Both the position numbers and the translations under genes were made by a program. This document shows positions 54,059 to 63,003 of a DNA stretch of 64,000 bases, piece after piece; within the stretch, counting starts at the first letter, position 1, and every line of letters begins with the position of its first letter. The DNA comes from Clostridiales bacterium. Its GTDB lineage: Bacteria; Bacillota; Clostridia; Saccharofermentanales; Saccharofermentanaceae. Below the pieces are notes generated by a model, which had not been told where the DNA came from, ran no database searches, and worked only from the letters and a program-made list of their open reading frames with translations. The stretch spans positions 29,381 through 93,380 of the forward strand of contig JAGAXM010000015.1 of assembly GCA_017940895.1 (NCBI GenBank), read 5' to 3'.

Positions 54059-55249
54059 TTACTCCCCCTCCACGTAAAGGGCTCTCACGATGCCCTGATT
54101 TACTGCATATTCATTAAGTTCGTCTTTACTCTTGCCTGTAGTGTCGAGTATGACCGCGAGACCTTCTTCACGAAGCTTCTGCGCCTCTTCGTAAGCCTTG
54201 CCCCTGAAGCCCGGCTTAAAGCCGATAACAACATCGCACGGCGTCTCATCCATGGACACACCCTGACGCAGGAGCGCTGTCAGAGTAAGCGTAAGACTGA
54301 GCGAAAAGCCTACGCAGCCCATCTGTCTGCCGAATACCGCGACAGTGTTGTCGTAACGGCCGCCGGAGATGATCGGGAAACCGACTTCATATGTATATCC
54401 TTTAAAGATAACTCCCGTATAGTAATCGACGGATCCGCCGAGAAGTCCGGAATCAACCGATACGTACTTAAGGAAGCCCTGCTCATCCAAAGCATCGAGG
54501 ATATCCTTTAAGTTATCGAGTGCATCGAGAGCTTCTTTCTCTGTAACCTTGGCTCTGAATGCATCGATGATGTCATAGGTTCCCTGTGCGTCGGGAAGCA
54601 TCAGGAGAAGTTCCTTCTGGTCTGCGTTCAAGCCCAGCTGATCGCAGGTCTTCTCGATAGTGACCGTATCACGGCTGCTGATCGCATTTCTTATGGCGTC
54701 CTTATCAGAATCGTTAAGACCCAGCTGCTTCGCGATACCGTCGTAAAGTCTTACCTGACCTACGGAGATCTGAAGATCCTTGATGCCTGCGGACAGTGCG
54801 GACTTGATCGCAAGAGCGATAACCTCAGCATCGGCATCAGCGCCGTCTGCTCCCATGAGCTCGACTCCTGCCTGTGTGAACTCGTTCTGCTTTCCTCCGC
54901 CGGAGTCAGCGAATCTGAACATATTCTCGATATAGCAAAGTCGAAGCGGCAGCGATGCGGGATCGAAGTCCTTAATTCCTGCCGCATATCTGGCAGCAGG
55001 GATGGTGCCGTCATAGCGCAGAGCAAGAAGTCTGCCCTTCTGATCAGTCATCTTATAAAGATTCTGCTCCGGAACGAATCCCGGGCGGCTGTATATATCA
55101 AGATACTCGATACCGGGAGTCTCGATCTGTCTGTAGCCGTGGAGTCTGTAGAGCTTCTCAAGCTCCTTCTCTGTCTTCTTCTTAAAGGCACAGATGCCGG
55201 GCAGTGTGTCCGTAAATCCGTCTGCTGTATAGAACTTAGCGTCGATCAT
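54059..55249 (-). CDS. hisZ: ATP phosphoribosyltransferase regulatory subunit
   Basis: 396 residues. HisRS-like paralogue that activates short HisG and binds histidine. Class II synthetase-like motifs [19 protein letters not shown] and [24 protein letters not shown] are visible, but the anticodon-binding part is divergent (C-terminal [27 protein letters not shown]). First gene of the his operon with an AAAGGA site. Confidence 0.94.
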   Translation of the reverse strand: MIDAKFYTADGFTDTLPGICAFKKKTEKELEKLYRLHGYRQIETPGIEYLDIYSRPGFVPEQNLYKMTDQKGRLLALRYDGTIPAARYAAGIKDFDPASLPLRLCYIENMFRFADSGGGKQNEFTQAGVELMGADGADADAEVIALAIKSALSAGIKDLQISVGQVRLYDGIAKQLGLNDSDKDAIRNAISSRDTVTIEKTCDQLGLNADQKELLLMLPDAQGTYDIIDAFRAKVTEKEALDALDNLKDILDALDEQGFLKYVSVDSGLLGGSVDYYTGVIFKGYTYEVGFPIISGGRYDNTVAVFGRQMGCVGFSLSLTLTLTALLRQGVSMDETPCDVVIGFKPGFRGKAYEEAQKLREEGLAVILDTTGKSKDELNEYAVNQGIVRALYVEGE

Positions 55250-55269
55250 ATGTATTATCCTTTCTGTTT

Positions 55270-55295
55270 ACTTTAGCACACTAAAGCACTAAAGT
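55270..55295 (-). promoter_or_regulatory. Inverted-repeat operator at the his operon start
   Basis: One CTTTAG half-site (55271-55276) and two CTAAAG half-sites (55281-55286, 55289-55294), giving nested palindromes CTTTAG-n4-CTAAAG and ACTTTAG-n12-CTAAAGT. It spans roughly +2 to +27 from the predicted start. A TrpR-family (HisR/YerC-like) repressor site is the likely reading. Confidence 0.6.
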
Positions 55296-55303
55296 ACCCG
55301 AGC

Positions 55304-55332
55304 ATTATACAAACGCTCATTATATTTGTCAA
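55304..55332 (-). promoter_or_regulatory. Consensus promoter of the his operon
   Basis: Minus strand TTGACA (55327-55332), exactly 17 bp, TATAAT (55304-55309): a perfect vegetative promoter, starting 3 bp after the J-like gene stop. Predicted start near 55297. No T-box or attenuator is seen in the 48-nt leader. Confidence 0.9.
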
Positions 55333-55335
55333 ACA

Positions 55336-56778
55336 TCAGAAGAACCACCTTAAGGTACCGTCGTTCTGAGCGAAGTTATGTAAGTGGCACATTAAGACAA
55401 ACAGAAGAATCATTAATACTGCAAACAGGCTTATGGCAATCAACTTCGCATTCTTGTCAAACTGCCTGCCGTAATCGAACTTCAATTCTTCAAGCTGAGG
55501 TATAAAATAGAGATAATAGTTATCCTTGGCATTCTTTACTTGCCTTATGAATACGAGTTCGTCCTCCGACATCTCTTTCTTAATTACCCGGATAACATCC
55601 TTAGTGCACTTGTTCCTGATACATAACGTGGTCAGCAAATGGTGGAACGAAGGGTCGTTTATCACCGGCTTGACCAGATTGCTCTTGAAGAACAATTTCC
55701 ACAGCAGTCTGTTCTTCTTCATATCCTTACATTCAGGAGACGTCATAATGAAATCAAATATGGCGGAGGCATCCTGCGAGACGTATTTGTAGAAAGGGCG
55801 GACCGCCGGCATCAGAACTCCGTAGATATTAAGAGACACCTTACTTAAGAAATCCGTCAGAGCCTTAAACTCATCAGTTTTTTCTTTCTTCATCATATTC
55901 TCAAGCTGTGGATACTTACCGCTTTTATAACAGAATGGTACACGGGATATAAAATCAATGGTGTACGGATCCGTATCCTGGTTTCTCTTCACAAAATTGT
56001 AAATTCTCGGATGGAACGGGCTGCCTTCGGAGATAGCAAACGCATGCTTACCTGTCAGTTTCCTCAGATTGATCATCTGTTCTAATTCTGTATAGAACCC
56101 GAGATCTGTGCGAAGTGACATGACCAGAGGCGACAGGAAGTAGAACTGCCACAGGACCTTCTCATCCGACATTCCGTTGTCGATAAACAGTTCGGCGATC
56201 CTCAAGGCCTCGGAAGCCCCCTTACTCTCATCCCCGGGAGTAACGCTGTTGCTCATCGCCTTCACGATATTATTGTCATCAAGGAACTTCTTTATCTGCC
56301 TCGTCTTAGGAGAATCCGGCACCGCGAACCCTATCGCGAAGGTGATCATGCCCGCGCGCTCAATCGCCTCTTCATATGTAAAGGCCTTTACCACCGACGA
56401 GTCGATAGAATCGAAGTCAAAAAGCTTATCTTCCACATGCTCCGGCTCTTCTTCCTTCTTCGGCTCGAATGAGGGATCTTTATCGGGTGTCATCTTAGGA
56501 GGTTCCGGGAAGAGCGGCTTACCGTCCTTATCGAAGAACTTAACGCCGAATGAACCGTCGGGTCTTACATCTGTTATCTGGATCTGCTCATCCGATACGT
56601 CGAGCCGCTCGAAGTTAGCCGCGAATTTCATGGCGGCCTTATAAGCACCGTTTATCTTTCTGAACTTCTCTTCATCGTCTTCGGGATTATGTATCTTAAC
56701 GAGTGCCGAATATGCCTTGCGGATCTTCTTTGTGTCCGTGGTAGGCTTAATGCCGAGTGTATCCCAGAAGGTCTCCAT
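55336..56778 (-). CDS. Membrane-anchored J-domain-like protein, HPD motif altered (DjlB/DjlC-like)
   Basis: 480 residues from the ATG at 56778, 1 bp after hscC; the frame is open further but runs into hscC. Residues 1-50 look like a J-domain (FWDTLGIKPTTDTKKIRKAY, EEKFRKINGAYKAA), but the HPD tripeptide between helices is replaced by HNP (VKIHNPEDDEE). A Pro/Glu-rich linker (about 80-120) and a long unrecognised helical region follow, with one C-terminal membrane helix (LIAISLFAVLMILLFVLM). Length and layout match E. coli DjlB/DjlC, membrane-bound partners of HscC. Likely delivers clients to, or anchors, the adjacent HscC-like Hsp70. Confidence 0.75.
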   Translation of the reverse strand: METFWDTLGIKPTTDTKKIRKAYSALVKIHNPEDDEEKFRKINGAYKAAMKFAANFERLDVSDEQIQITDVRPDGSFGVKFFDKDGKPLFPEPPKMTPDKDPSFEPKKEEEPEHVEDKLFDFDSIDSSVVKAFTYEEAIERAGMITFAIGFAVPDSPKTRQIKKFLDDNNIVKAMSNSVTPGDESKGASEALRIAELFIDNGMSDEKVLWQFYFLSPLVMSLRTDLGFYTELEQMINLRKLTGKHAFAISEGSPFHPRIYNFVKRNQDTDPYTIDFISRVPFCYKSGKYPQLENMMKKEKTDEFKALTDFLSKVSLNIYGVLMPAVRPFYKYVSQDASAIFDFIMTSPECKDMKKNRLLWKLFFKSNLVKPVINDPSFHHLLTTLCIRNKCTKDVIRVIKKEMSEDELVFIRQVKNAKDNYYLYFIPQLEELKFDYGRQFDKNAKLIAISLFAVLMILLFVLMCHLHNFAQNDGTLRWFF

Positions 56779-56779
56779 C

Positions 56780-58453
56780 TTAATACTCCAGCGAGTCCAG
56801 AAGATCCGACAACGCCTTATAAGACTGCTGCACCTTGATGGGATCTCTTCTGTCGAGGCTTCCCCTGAACACCATAAGAAGCCTCTGCAATGCGAGGCGC
56901 TGATCTTCGAAAGACTCCTCATAAACTCTTTCGGCACGGGCTATGAGTGCCCTGTAACGCTCATCCTCATGAGAGACCAGCATGGCTGCCTCTATCTTCT
57001 CACGCATGGCCTCGACTTCCTCTTCCGTGAGCACGCTGCTGTTGCTTCTGAAAGCTTTTGTTTTCGCGAGACCGTCTGCGGTGTAAACGTCCACGATGAG
57101 GATACCGTTGATGTCATAAGTCATCTTAACATCGCAGATCTTGGCACCGAATCTCGTGGGAGGACATGTGAGGTTAAGCTCGCCCAGGAACAGATTCTTC
57201 TCGGGGTGTATGTTCTCGCCCTGATAGACGCGCAGAGTGATCTTCTGCTGATTATTGCAGCTCGCAGAATACGGTCTTGTAATGGAAGACGGCAGTGTGC
57301 TGTTCCTCGGGATAATGGAACTCATCATCGAGGAACCGTCGTTAAGTATATCGTTGTTGACCGCTATGCCGAGTGTGAAAGGACAGATGTCAGTAAGCAC
57401 GACGTCCTTAAGATCCTTATTCTTCATCGCGGCGAAGATAGCGGCTCCTTCGGCGATCGCGATGTCGGGGTCGATCGACGTATCGGGAACTATCCCCGTT
57501 ATCTGTCGTATAAATTCCCTTACCGTAGGCATCTTGCATGAGCCTCCGACGAGAATGATCCTGTCTATATTTTCGAGCTTCTTACGGCTGTCGTGAATGG
57601 CCTTACGCACAGGCTCCCTTATGCCTTCGAAGATAGTCTTGCTCATGGAGATGAGTTCCTGATTCGTAAGGGTAAGCATGAGCTTTCCGGATTCGAACGG
57701 CACCTCCATCATGACCATAGGCATATCAGACAGTGCGATCTTCGCCCGTTCGGAAGCCCTGTAGACGACTGCGCGCTCCGCGAGGCTTAAAGCATCATAA
57801 TCAAGTCCGTTCTTTCCGCAGAAATCCTTCGCGATGGCTTCATTAAAGTCCTTGCCTCCGAGCCCGTTGTTACCTGCGACTGAGAGTATCTCGATAATGT
57901 TATCGAATACATCTACGACAGAGACATCGAGTGTTCCGCCTCCGAAGTCGATAACCATATAAGTTCCGTCCTCGTAACCGTTCTTCTCGAGATAAGCCAA
58001 AGCTGCCGCGGAAGGCTCGTTGATAAGTCTGTCCACCTTAAGACCTGATAAGTCGGCGGCGATCCTGGTCGCTCTTCTGCTGTTGTCGTCGAAATATGCG
58101 GGAACACTTATGATTGCTTCCTCCACGGGCTCACCTAAGAAAGTCTCGCTGTCGGCTTTAAGCTTCTTCAGTATGAGAGAGGACAACTCTTCCGGAGTGT
58201 ACTTAACACCTTTAAGTTCCACCTCATAACGCTGTCCCATGTTGCGCTTGAATTCAGACGCGGACACCTCGGGGTGTGAGATGAGTCTGTCTTTCGCGGC
58301 CTCTCCCACAAGAACTTTGCCGTCATCGTCGATGCTTACGGCGGAAGGCGTGATGTAAGAATCAAGCGAGTTAATAACCTTAACTGCCGTACCGTCTTTA
58401 TAAACCACCGCCAGACTGTTGGTGGTTCCCAGATCGATGCCTATCTTTGCCAT
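56780..58453 (-). CDS. hscC: HscC-type Hsp70 chaperone
   Basis: 557 residues, shorter than DnaK (about 610-640) because the C-terminal lid is reduced. The ATPase domain has IGIDLGTTNSLAVVYKDG, VISVPAYFDDNSRRATRIAA-like (here AIISVPAYFD), INEPSAAALAY, IDFGGGTLDVSVVD and LVGGSCKMPTV. DICPFTLGIAVN followed by a short substrate-binding domain resembles E. coli HscC (DICPYSLGVEVN) more than DnaK. No dnaJ/grpE nearby; instead the J-like gene follows by 1 bp. 8 bp after rlmH. Confidence 0.88.
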   Translation of the reverse strand: MAKIGIDLGTTNSLAVVYKDGTAVKVINSLDSYITPSAVSIDDDGKVLVGEAAKDRLISHPEVSASEFKRNMGQRYEVELKGVKYTPEELSSLILKKLKADSETFLGEPVEEAIISVPAYFDDNSRRATRIAADLSGLKVDRLINEPSAAALAYLEKNGYEDGTYMVIDFGGGTLDVSVVDVFDNIIEILSVAGNNGLGGKDFNEAIAKDFCGKNGLDYDALSLAERAVVYRASERAKIALSDMPMVMMEVPFESGKLMLTLTNQELISMSKTIFEGIREPVRKAIHDSRKKLENIDRIILVGGSCKMPTVREFIRQITGIVPDTSIDPDIAIAEGAAIFAAMKNKDLKDVVLTDICPFTLGIAVNNDILNDGSSMMSSIIPRNSTLPSSITRPYSASCNNQQKITLRVYQGENIHPEKNLFLGELNLTCPPTRFGAKICDVKMTYDINGILIVDVYTADGLAKTKAFRSNSSVLTEEEVEAMREKIEAAMLVSHEDERYRALIARAERVYEESFEDQRLALQRLLMVFRGSLDRRDPIKVQQSYKALSDLLDSLEY

Positions 58454-58461
58454 AAAGCTCC

Positions 58462-58926
58462 TTACTTATGATAATTCTCACCGGAATTTATCTTAAATCC
58501 GCGGTATATCTGCTCCAATATTATAAGCCTCGTCATGGTATGTGTCATTGTGTGTTTGCCGAGGCACAGCCTCAGGTTCGCACGTGCCGTTACCGAAGGG
58601 TCGATGCCGTTGCTCCCGCCTATTACTACGGTAAGTTTGCCGCCGCCCTTTTCGAGAGAGGAGATAAGCTCCCGGCTTACCTGCTCCGAAGTAAATTCCT
58701 TGCCGTGAAGGTCGATCGCCCAGACCTGATCGCCGGGCTTGATCTTGCTTAAGATCTTCTCGCCTTCCTGTGCGAGCGCACGTTCCATCGGGATGTAGTC
58801 GGGACTTGCTTCGACCTCGATGATCTCGGTCTTACAGTATTTACTTAAGCGCTTAACATACTCCTCGACGCCTTCCTGGAGCCACTTCTCGCGGATCTTT
58901 CCGGGACACACCAGCGTGATCTTCAT
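58462..58926 (-). CDS. rlmH: 23S rRNA (pseudouridine1915-N3)-methyltransferase
   Basis: 154 residues from the ATG at 58926 (MKITLVCPGK), 1 bp after the MBL gene stop. SPOUT methyltransferase acting on helix 69 of assembled 70S ribosomes. EGEKILSKI, GGSNGIDPSV and the C-terminal THTMTRLIILEQIYRGFKINSGENYHK knot are canonical. In many Firmicutes rlmH lies near walRK, as here. Confidence 0.96.
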   Translation of the reverse strand: MKITLVCPGKIREKWLQEGVEEYVKRLSKYCKTEIIEVEASPDYIPMERALAQEGEKILSKIKPGDQVWAIDLHGKEFTSEQVSRELISSLEKGGGKLTVVIGGSNGIDPSVTARANLRLCLGKHTMTHTMTRLIILEQIYRGFKINSGENYHK

Positions 58927-58927
58927 A

Positions 58928-59722
58928 TCAGAAAACAAGCGCGGGCGTGGGCTCGTAACGGTTCGCTACCGTAAGCTCGTAGTCCTTGCCCTTCTTAAAC
59001 TTGAATGCCTCGAGATATCCGCAGACAGTCTGCTCCGCCTTCTCGTGCGTATTGTTATTCTCCGACAGGTGACCCAATATGAATCTTCTTGTACCGCTGT
59101 CGATGAGCAGCTTGACCGCCTCGGCGCAGTCGTCGTTGCTTAAGTGTCCGCCGTCGCCCGCGATCCTGATCTTAAGATCCTCGGGGTAATCGCCGTACAC
59201 GAGCATTCTTCTGTCGTAATTGGATTCGATAAGTATCGCATCTATGCCCTTGGCCGCTGACATTATGTCCTCTGTAACGTAACCCATGTCCGTCATGACC
59301 ATGCAGGTTTTGTCTTCCGTGATGATCTTGTAGCAACACGAGCCCGCAGCATCGTGGGGCGTGCTTATGGCTTTTACCTTAAGTCCGGGGGCGATCTCGG
59401 TCTCGCGGCCGGGTATGATAACTATGTCGGGAGTAAGCGTGTGCGGCTTCGTAAACCTTTTCTGTATCCCTCGAAAAGTCTGCTCCGTGGCATACAACCT
59501 GCTCGGATACTTTCTTATGAATACATCAAGGCCGCTTACGTGATCCACATGTGAATGCGTGATAAAGACAGCATCGATATCCTCGGGGTTCGTTCCGACC
59601 TCATTAAGTGCATTTACTATGGCTTTGCAGTTCCAGCCTGCGTCTATAAGGATATTGGCGTTGTCTGTACGGATCAGCGTAGCATTGCCGCTGCTTCCGG
59701 AGAATAAAGGGACGAGCTCCAT
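58928..59722 (-). CDS. MBL-fold metallo-hydrolase (WalJ/YycJ-like)
   Basis: 264 residues. Metallo-beta-lactamase fold with metal motif THSHVDHVSG, and further His/Asp ligands in TPHDAAGSCCY and HLSNDDC/LGHLSENNN. The N-terminal LFSGSSGNATLI is a signature of the YycJ/WalJ group, encoded with walRK in Firmicutes and linked to coordination of DNA replication and cell division. Its position 1 bp after murA and near the walRK-like pair supports this assignment. The substrate is not known. Confidence 0.88.
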   Translation of the reverse strand: MELVPLFSGSSGNATLIRTDNANILIDAGWNCKAIVNALNEVGTNPEDIDAVFITHSHVDHVSGLDVFIRKYPSRLYATEQTFRGIQKRFTKPHTLTPDIVIIPGRETEIAPGLKVKAISTPHDAAGSCCYKIITEDKTCMVMTDMGYVTEDIMSAAKGIDAILIESNYDRRMLVYGDYPEDLKIRIAGDGGHLSNDDCAEAVKLLIDSGTRRFILGHLSENNNTHEKAEQTVCGYLEAFKFKKGKDYELTVANRYEPTPALVF

Positions 59723-59723
59723 A

Positions 59724-61046
59724 TTAAGCCTCTTTGTCCACGAAATATCCGGTACTTTCAGTAACTTCGATATCTGCTCCGAGGGACCTTAACTTCTCAA
59801 CGATCTTCTCGTATCCTCTGTCGATCCTTCTTGCCTCATCGATATACGATGTACCCTCGGCAGAAAGTGCCGCGCAGACAAGAGCCGCACCTGCACGAAG
59901 ATCGGTAGCCCTGACCTGAGCCGCATTGAATTTGTCGATTCCGTTTATAAGTGCGAAGTGTCCGAATATGTTGACATTGGCACCCATACGGGCAAGCTCG
60001 GGAATATACTGATACCTGTTCTCCCATACATCCTCATCCATCTTGCTCTGGCCCTGTGACAGGCAAAGAAGAACTACGGTCTGAGGCTGAAGGTCCGTCG
60101 GGAATCCGGGATAAGGCGCCGTCTTGACGTTCGTGCCCCAGATCTCCTCTTCGGGATCTTTATATACCCTTAAGAAGTCATCTCCCTCCTCGATGATGTA
60201 ACCCATCTCACGCATCTTGGATGACAGAGGGTCCATATGGGTAGGGATAATATTATGAATAGTAACGTCACCGCCCGTTACGGCAGCGGCGATCATATAG
60301 GTTCCCGTCTCGATCTGGTCGGGAATAATGGAATATGTAAAGTTACCGGGAAGCGAAGGAACACCGACGATGTTGATCGTATCGGTACCTGCACCCTTTA
60401 TATGCGCACCCATGGCGTTAAGGAAGTTCGCGACGTCAACGATATGAGGCTCCTTGGCCGCATTGACGATTGTGGTCTTGCCCTGAGCCTTGGCAGCCGC
60501 GAGCATGACGTTGATGGTAGCTCCCACGCTTACGATATCAAGGAAGATCTTCGCACCTCTTAAAGGTTCCGCATGAAGTGAGATGATACCGCCGTTTAAG
60601 TTTCTGTAGTCGGCACCTCTCGCACCCATCTGTCTGAATGCCTTAAGGTGAAGATCTATAGGTCTCTGACCGAAGTCACAGCCGCCCGGCATACGAAGTG
60701 ATGCCTTACCGCATCTTCCGAGCAAAGCTCCGAGGAGATAATAGGATGCTCTTATCTTGGAAACACCGGGGCTCGTAGCCTCATATGTGTTGATACCTCT
60801 GGGGTCGATCTGCAAAGTAACGGATCCGTCGGGGCTCAGGCTCGTATCGATCTTGGCACCCAAAGACTCGCATATCTTTACCATTACATGAACATCGGAG
60901 ATATCGGGAACATTCTCAAGTGTGCATGTTCCGTCGATCATCATGGCAGCAGCAAGTATGCCCAATACGGCATTCTTGCTTCCGCTGACGTTAACATGTC
61001 CCTTAAGCGGTTTTCCGCCTGTTATCTTAAAAGAATATGAATCCAA
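59724..61046 (-). CDS. murA: UDP-N-acetylglucosamine 1-carboxyvinyltransferase
   Basis: 440 residues. First committed step of peptidoglycan precursor synthesis. GGKPLKGHVNVSGSKNAVLGILAAA, and MPGGCDFGQRPIDLH containing the catalytic Cys (the fosfomycin target), are present. VKTAPYPGFPTDLQPQ and DLRAGAALVCAAL complete the EPSP-synthase-like fold. Lies 1 bp after the WalK-like kinase gene, tying wall synthesis to its regulator. Confidence 0.96.
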   Translation of the reverse strand: MDSYSFKITGGKPLKGHVNVSGSKNAVLGILAAAMMIDGTCTLENVPDISDVHVMVKICESLGAKIDTSLSPDGSVTLQIDPRGINTYEATSPGVSKIRASYYLLGALLGRCGKASLRMPGGCDFGQRPIDLHLKAFRQMGARGADYRNLNGGIISLHAEPLRGAKIFLDIVSVGATINVMLAAAKAQGKTTIVNAAKEPHIVDVANFLNAMGAHIKGAGTDTINIVGVPSLPGNFTYSIIPDQIETGTYMIAAAVTGGDVTIHNIIPTHMDPLSSKMREMGYIIEEGDDFLRVYKDPEEEIWGTNVKTAPYPGFPTDLQPQTVVLLCLSQGQSKMDEDVWENRYQYIPELARMGANVNIFGHFALINGIDKFNAAQVRATDLRAGAALVCAALSAEGTSYIDEARRIDRGYEKIVEKLRSLGADIEVTESTGYFVDKEA

Positions 61047-61047
61047 A

Positions 61048-62991
61048 TTACTTTCCTTCCGTCTCGTCCAGAACCTGTCTTACGGCAGACTGAATTTGCG
61101 CCTCATTATTATCTTCGGAAGACTCGGTTAAGTCAAGGAAAAGACTGCCTTTTCTCTTCTTGCGGGGCGCAGGCCTAATGCTGTCGTTTGCTTCGGGATG
61201 TACCGTCACAGCCTGCTTTCTTGTGCCTTCAGAAGGCTCCGCCTGAACCTTCGAGGGCTTGACCGGTACGGCTCTGGGGAGAATCTGCTGCGTAAGGATG
61301 GCCTTGGCTTCCTCACGGCGCTCCCTGTCTTCCCTCGCGGCTCTCTGCTCTTCCGTCTCTACAGGCTCTACGGGCTCGGGTTCTTCCTGAACCTCGGACT
61401 CATCCTGCGGTATGTCCTCTACCACGGGTTCCTCAACCGCCTCTGCGGCAGAGATCTCGGGCTCATCTTCCTCCTCGGGAACATTTCCTTCCGTAGGAAG
61501 CACTATGGGCTCGTCTATCATGTCAGGCTCTATAAATGTCAGTTCGTCAACAAGATCCGTATAACGCTCGTCACCGAATGCCTTCAGAAGCTCGACCATC
61601 TTCTGCTCTCTTAATGTCGTCTCACCCACAGGGATCTGCTCGAATTTGTCTGCGATCGTCTCGATATCCTCATATCCCATGGAGCGTGCGGCTTCTACCG
61701 CCTGCAGGGACATAAAGCCCGCCGCGGAACTGAAATAAGGCTTTTCGCTTATGACGCCCGTCTTGGCATCCTCATATACATTCTCAAAGACAGAGCCTGC
61801 GATGGGCAGGAGCACCGTGAACGACGAACCTGCGTAAAGCTCTGACACGACGCTTATCGTACCCTCATGCATGTCAACGATATCCTTAACGATCGACAGG
61901 CCGATTCCGGATCCGCCCGTATCACGGGAACCCGAATTATCAACTCTGAAGAACCTCTCGAAAAGATAATCTATATCCGTCTCGGGAACTCCCCTTCCGT
62001 TATCGGAAACTTCAATTCCGATCCTGTCGCCTACTGCCGAAACGGTAACATCGACCTTGTTCGAATCCGTCTTGCCTTCGTAAGATATGTACTTGATCGC
62101 ATTCGTAAGAAGATTGATGACAACTCTCATGAGAAGATTCTCATTACCGTAAACGAGCGGATAGTACATGTCCTCGGGAACCTTGATCTCGACCTTGTCT
62201 CTTCCGGGATACTCGGAAACAGATGCGACAGCCTTGCCGATGATCTCACCGATATCTACGATAGTCATGGGGACCTTGTCCTGACACATAGACAGTGTAA
62301 GGAAGTCCTGAACGATATCCTGCATCCTTACGGCATTGGTAACGACTCTGGTACCCCATGTCTTGATCTGCTCATAAGTCGGCATATTATCAGGAGTTAT
62401 ATTATTAATAAAGAGCTCGGATGCGCGGATAACCGTAAGAGGAGTCTTAAGCTCGTGCGATACGTTCGCAGCGAGGTCCTTCTGACGTCTCTCGTCATCC
62501 TTAAGCTGGGTAATATCATCGACGATGACTATATCAAGTCTCATCTGATCATATATCTTATGAAGAATCTTGATCTCGAAGATCTTATTACCGCTGTTGT
62601 AATTGACTCTTATGGCGGTATCCGTATTATCTACATTTAATAAATAATCTGATTTAAGATGATTGCCCTGCTCGAACTTATCGAGGAAAGCATCCATGGT
62701 GGAAGGAATCGGACTTCCTTCGAGGAACCCCTCCATAGTCTCGATCGTCCTATTGTTATAGACGATACCGTTCGCATCATAAGTAATGACACCGAGACTT
62801 ACGTTATCGATGATGGAAGATCTGACCTGTCCCTGGTACTCGAGCTTGTCGATTATCTGCTTGACCTGCTCGTCCGCGCTGTGATTATAGACATTATTGC
62901 CGACGATATACCCGACGGCGAGTCCTGCAAAGATCAGGATACAGACACCGACAACACACAGCGCGAAATGCGATGTGATAAAAGCGATCAT
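61048..62991 (-). CDS. WalK/VicK-like sensor histidine kinase with long C-terminal extension
   Basis: 647 residues. One N-terminal membrane helix with almost no extracellular part, a PAS-like region (about 55-170, NVSLGVITYDANGIV), HisKA with NVSHELKTPLT, and a complete ATPase (NLLTNAIKY, DNGRGVPE, GGSGIGLSIVKDIVD) ending near residue 405. This single-helix layout resembles streptococcal VicK. The remaining 240 residues are additional: a helical part, a Glu/Pro/Asp-rich part, a basic RPAPRKKRKG patch and a final helix. Followed by murA after 1 bp and preceded by the regulator gene. Confidence 0.88.
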   Translation of the reverse strand: MIAFITSHFALCVVGVCILIFAGLAVGYIVGNNVYNHSADEQVKQIIDKLEYQGQVRSSIIDNVSLGVITYDANGIVYNNRTIETMEGFLEGSPIPSTMDAFLDKFEQGNHLKSDYLLNVDNTDTAIRVNYNSGNKIFEIKILHKIYDQMRLDIVIVDDITQLKDDERRQKDLAANVSHELKTPLTVIRASELFINNITPDNMPTYEQIKTWGTRVVTNAVRMQDIVQDFLTLSMCQDKVPMTIVDIGEIIGKAVASVSEYPGRDKVEIKVPEDMYYPLVYGNENLLMRVVINLLTNAIKYISYEGKTDSNKVDVTVSAVGDRIGIEVSDNGRGVPETDIDYLFERFFRVDNSGSRDTGGSGIGLSIVKDIVDMHEGTISVVSELYAGSSFTVLLPIAGSVFENVYEDAKTGVISEKPYFSSAAGFMSLQAVEAARSMGYEDIETIADKFEQIPVGETTLREQKMVELLKAFGDERYTDLVDELTFIEPDMIDEPIVLPTEGNVPEEEDEPEISAAEAVEEPVVEDIPQDESEVQEEPEPVEPVETEEQRAAREDRERREEAKAILTQQILPRAVPVKPSKVQAEPSEGTRKQAVTVHPEANDSIRPAPRKKRKGSLFLDLTESSEDNNEAQIQSAVRQVLDETEGK

Positions 62992-63003
62992 TATTACTTA
63001 CTC

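Noticed and set aside
55250..55335. T-box or histidine attenuator before hisZ
   Set aside because: The leader is under 50 nt, with no T-box sequence, no His-codon leader peptide and no terminator; an operator palindrome is present instead.
56779..56937. Longer J-like protein start within hscC
   Set aside because: It would overlap hscC by over 150 bp in another frame; the ATG at 56778 starts directly at the J-domain.
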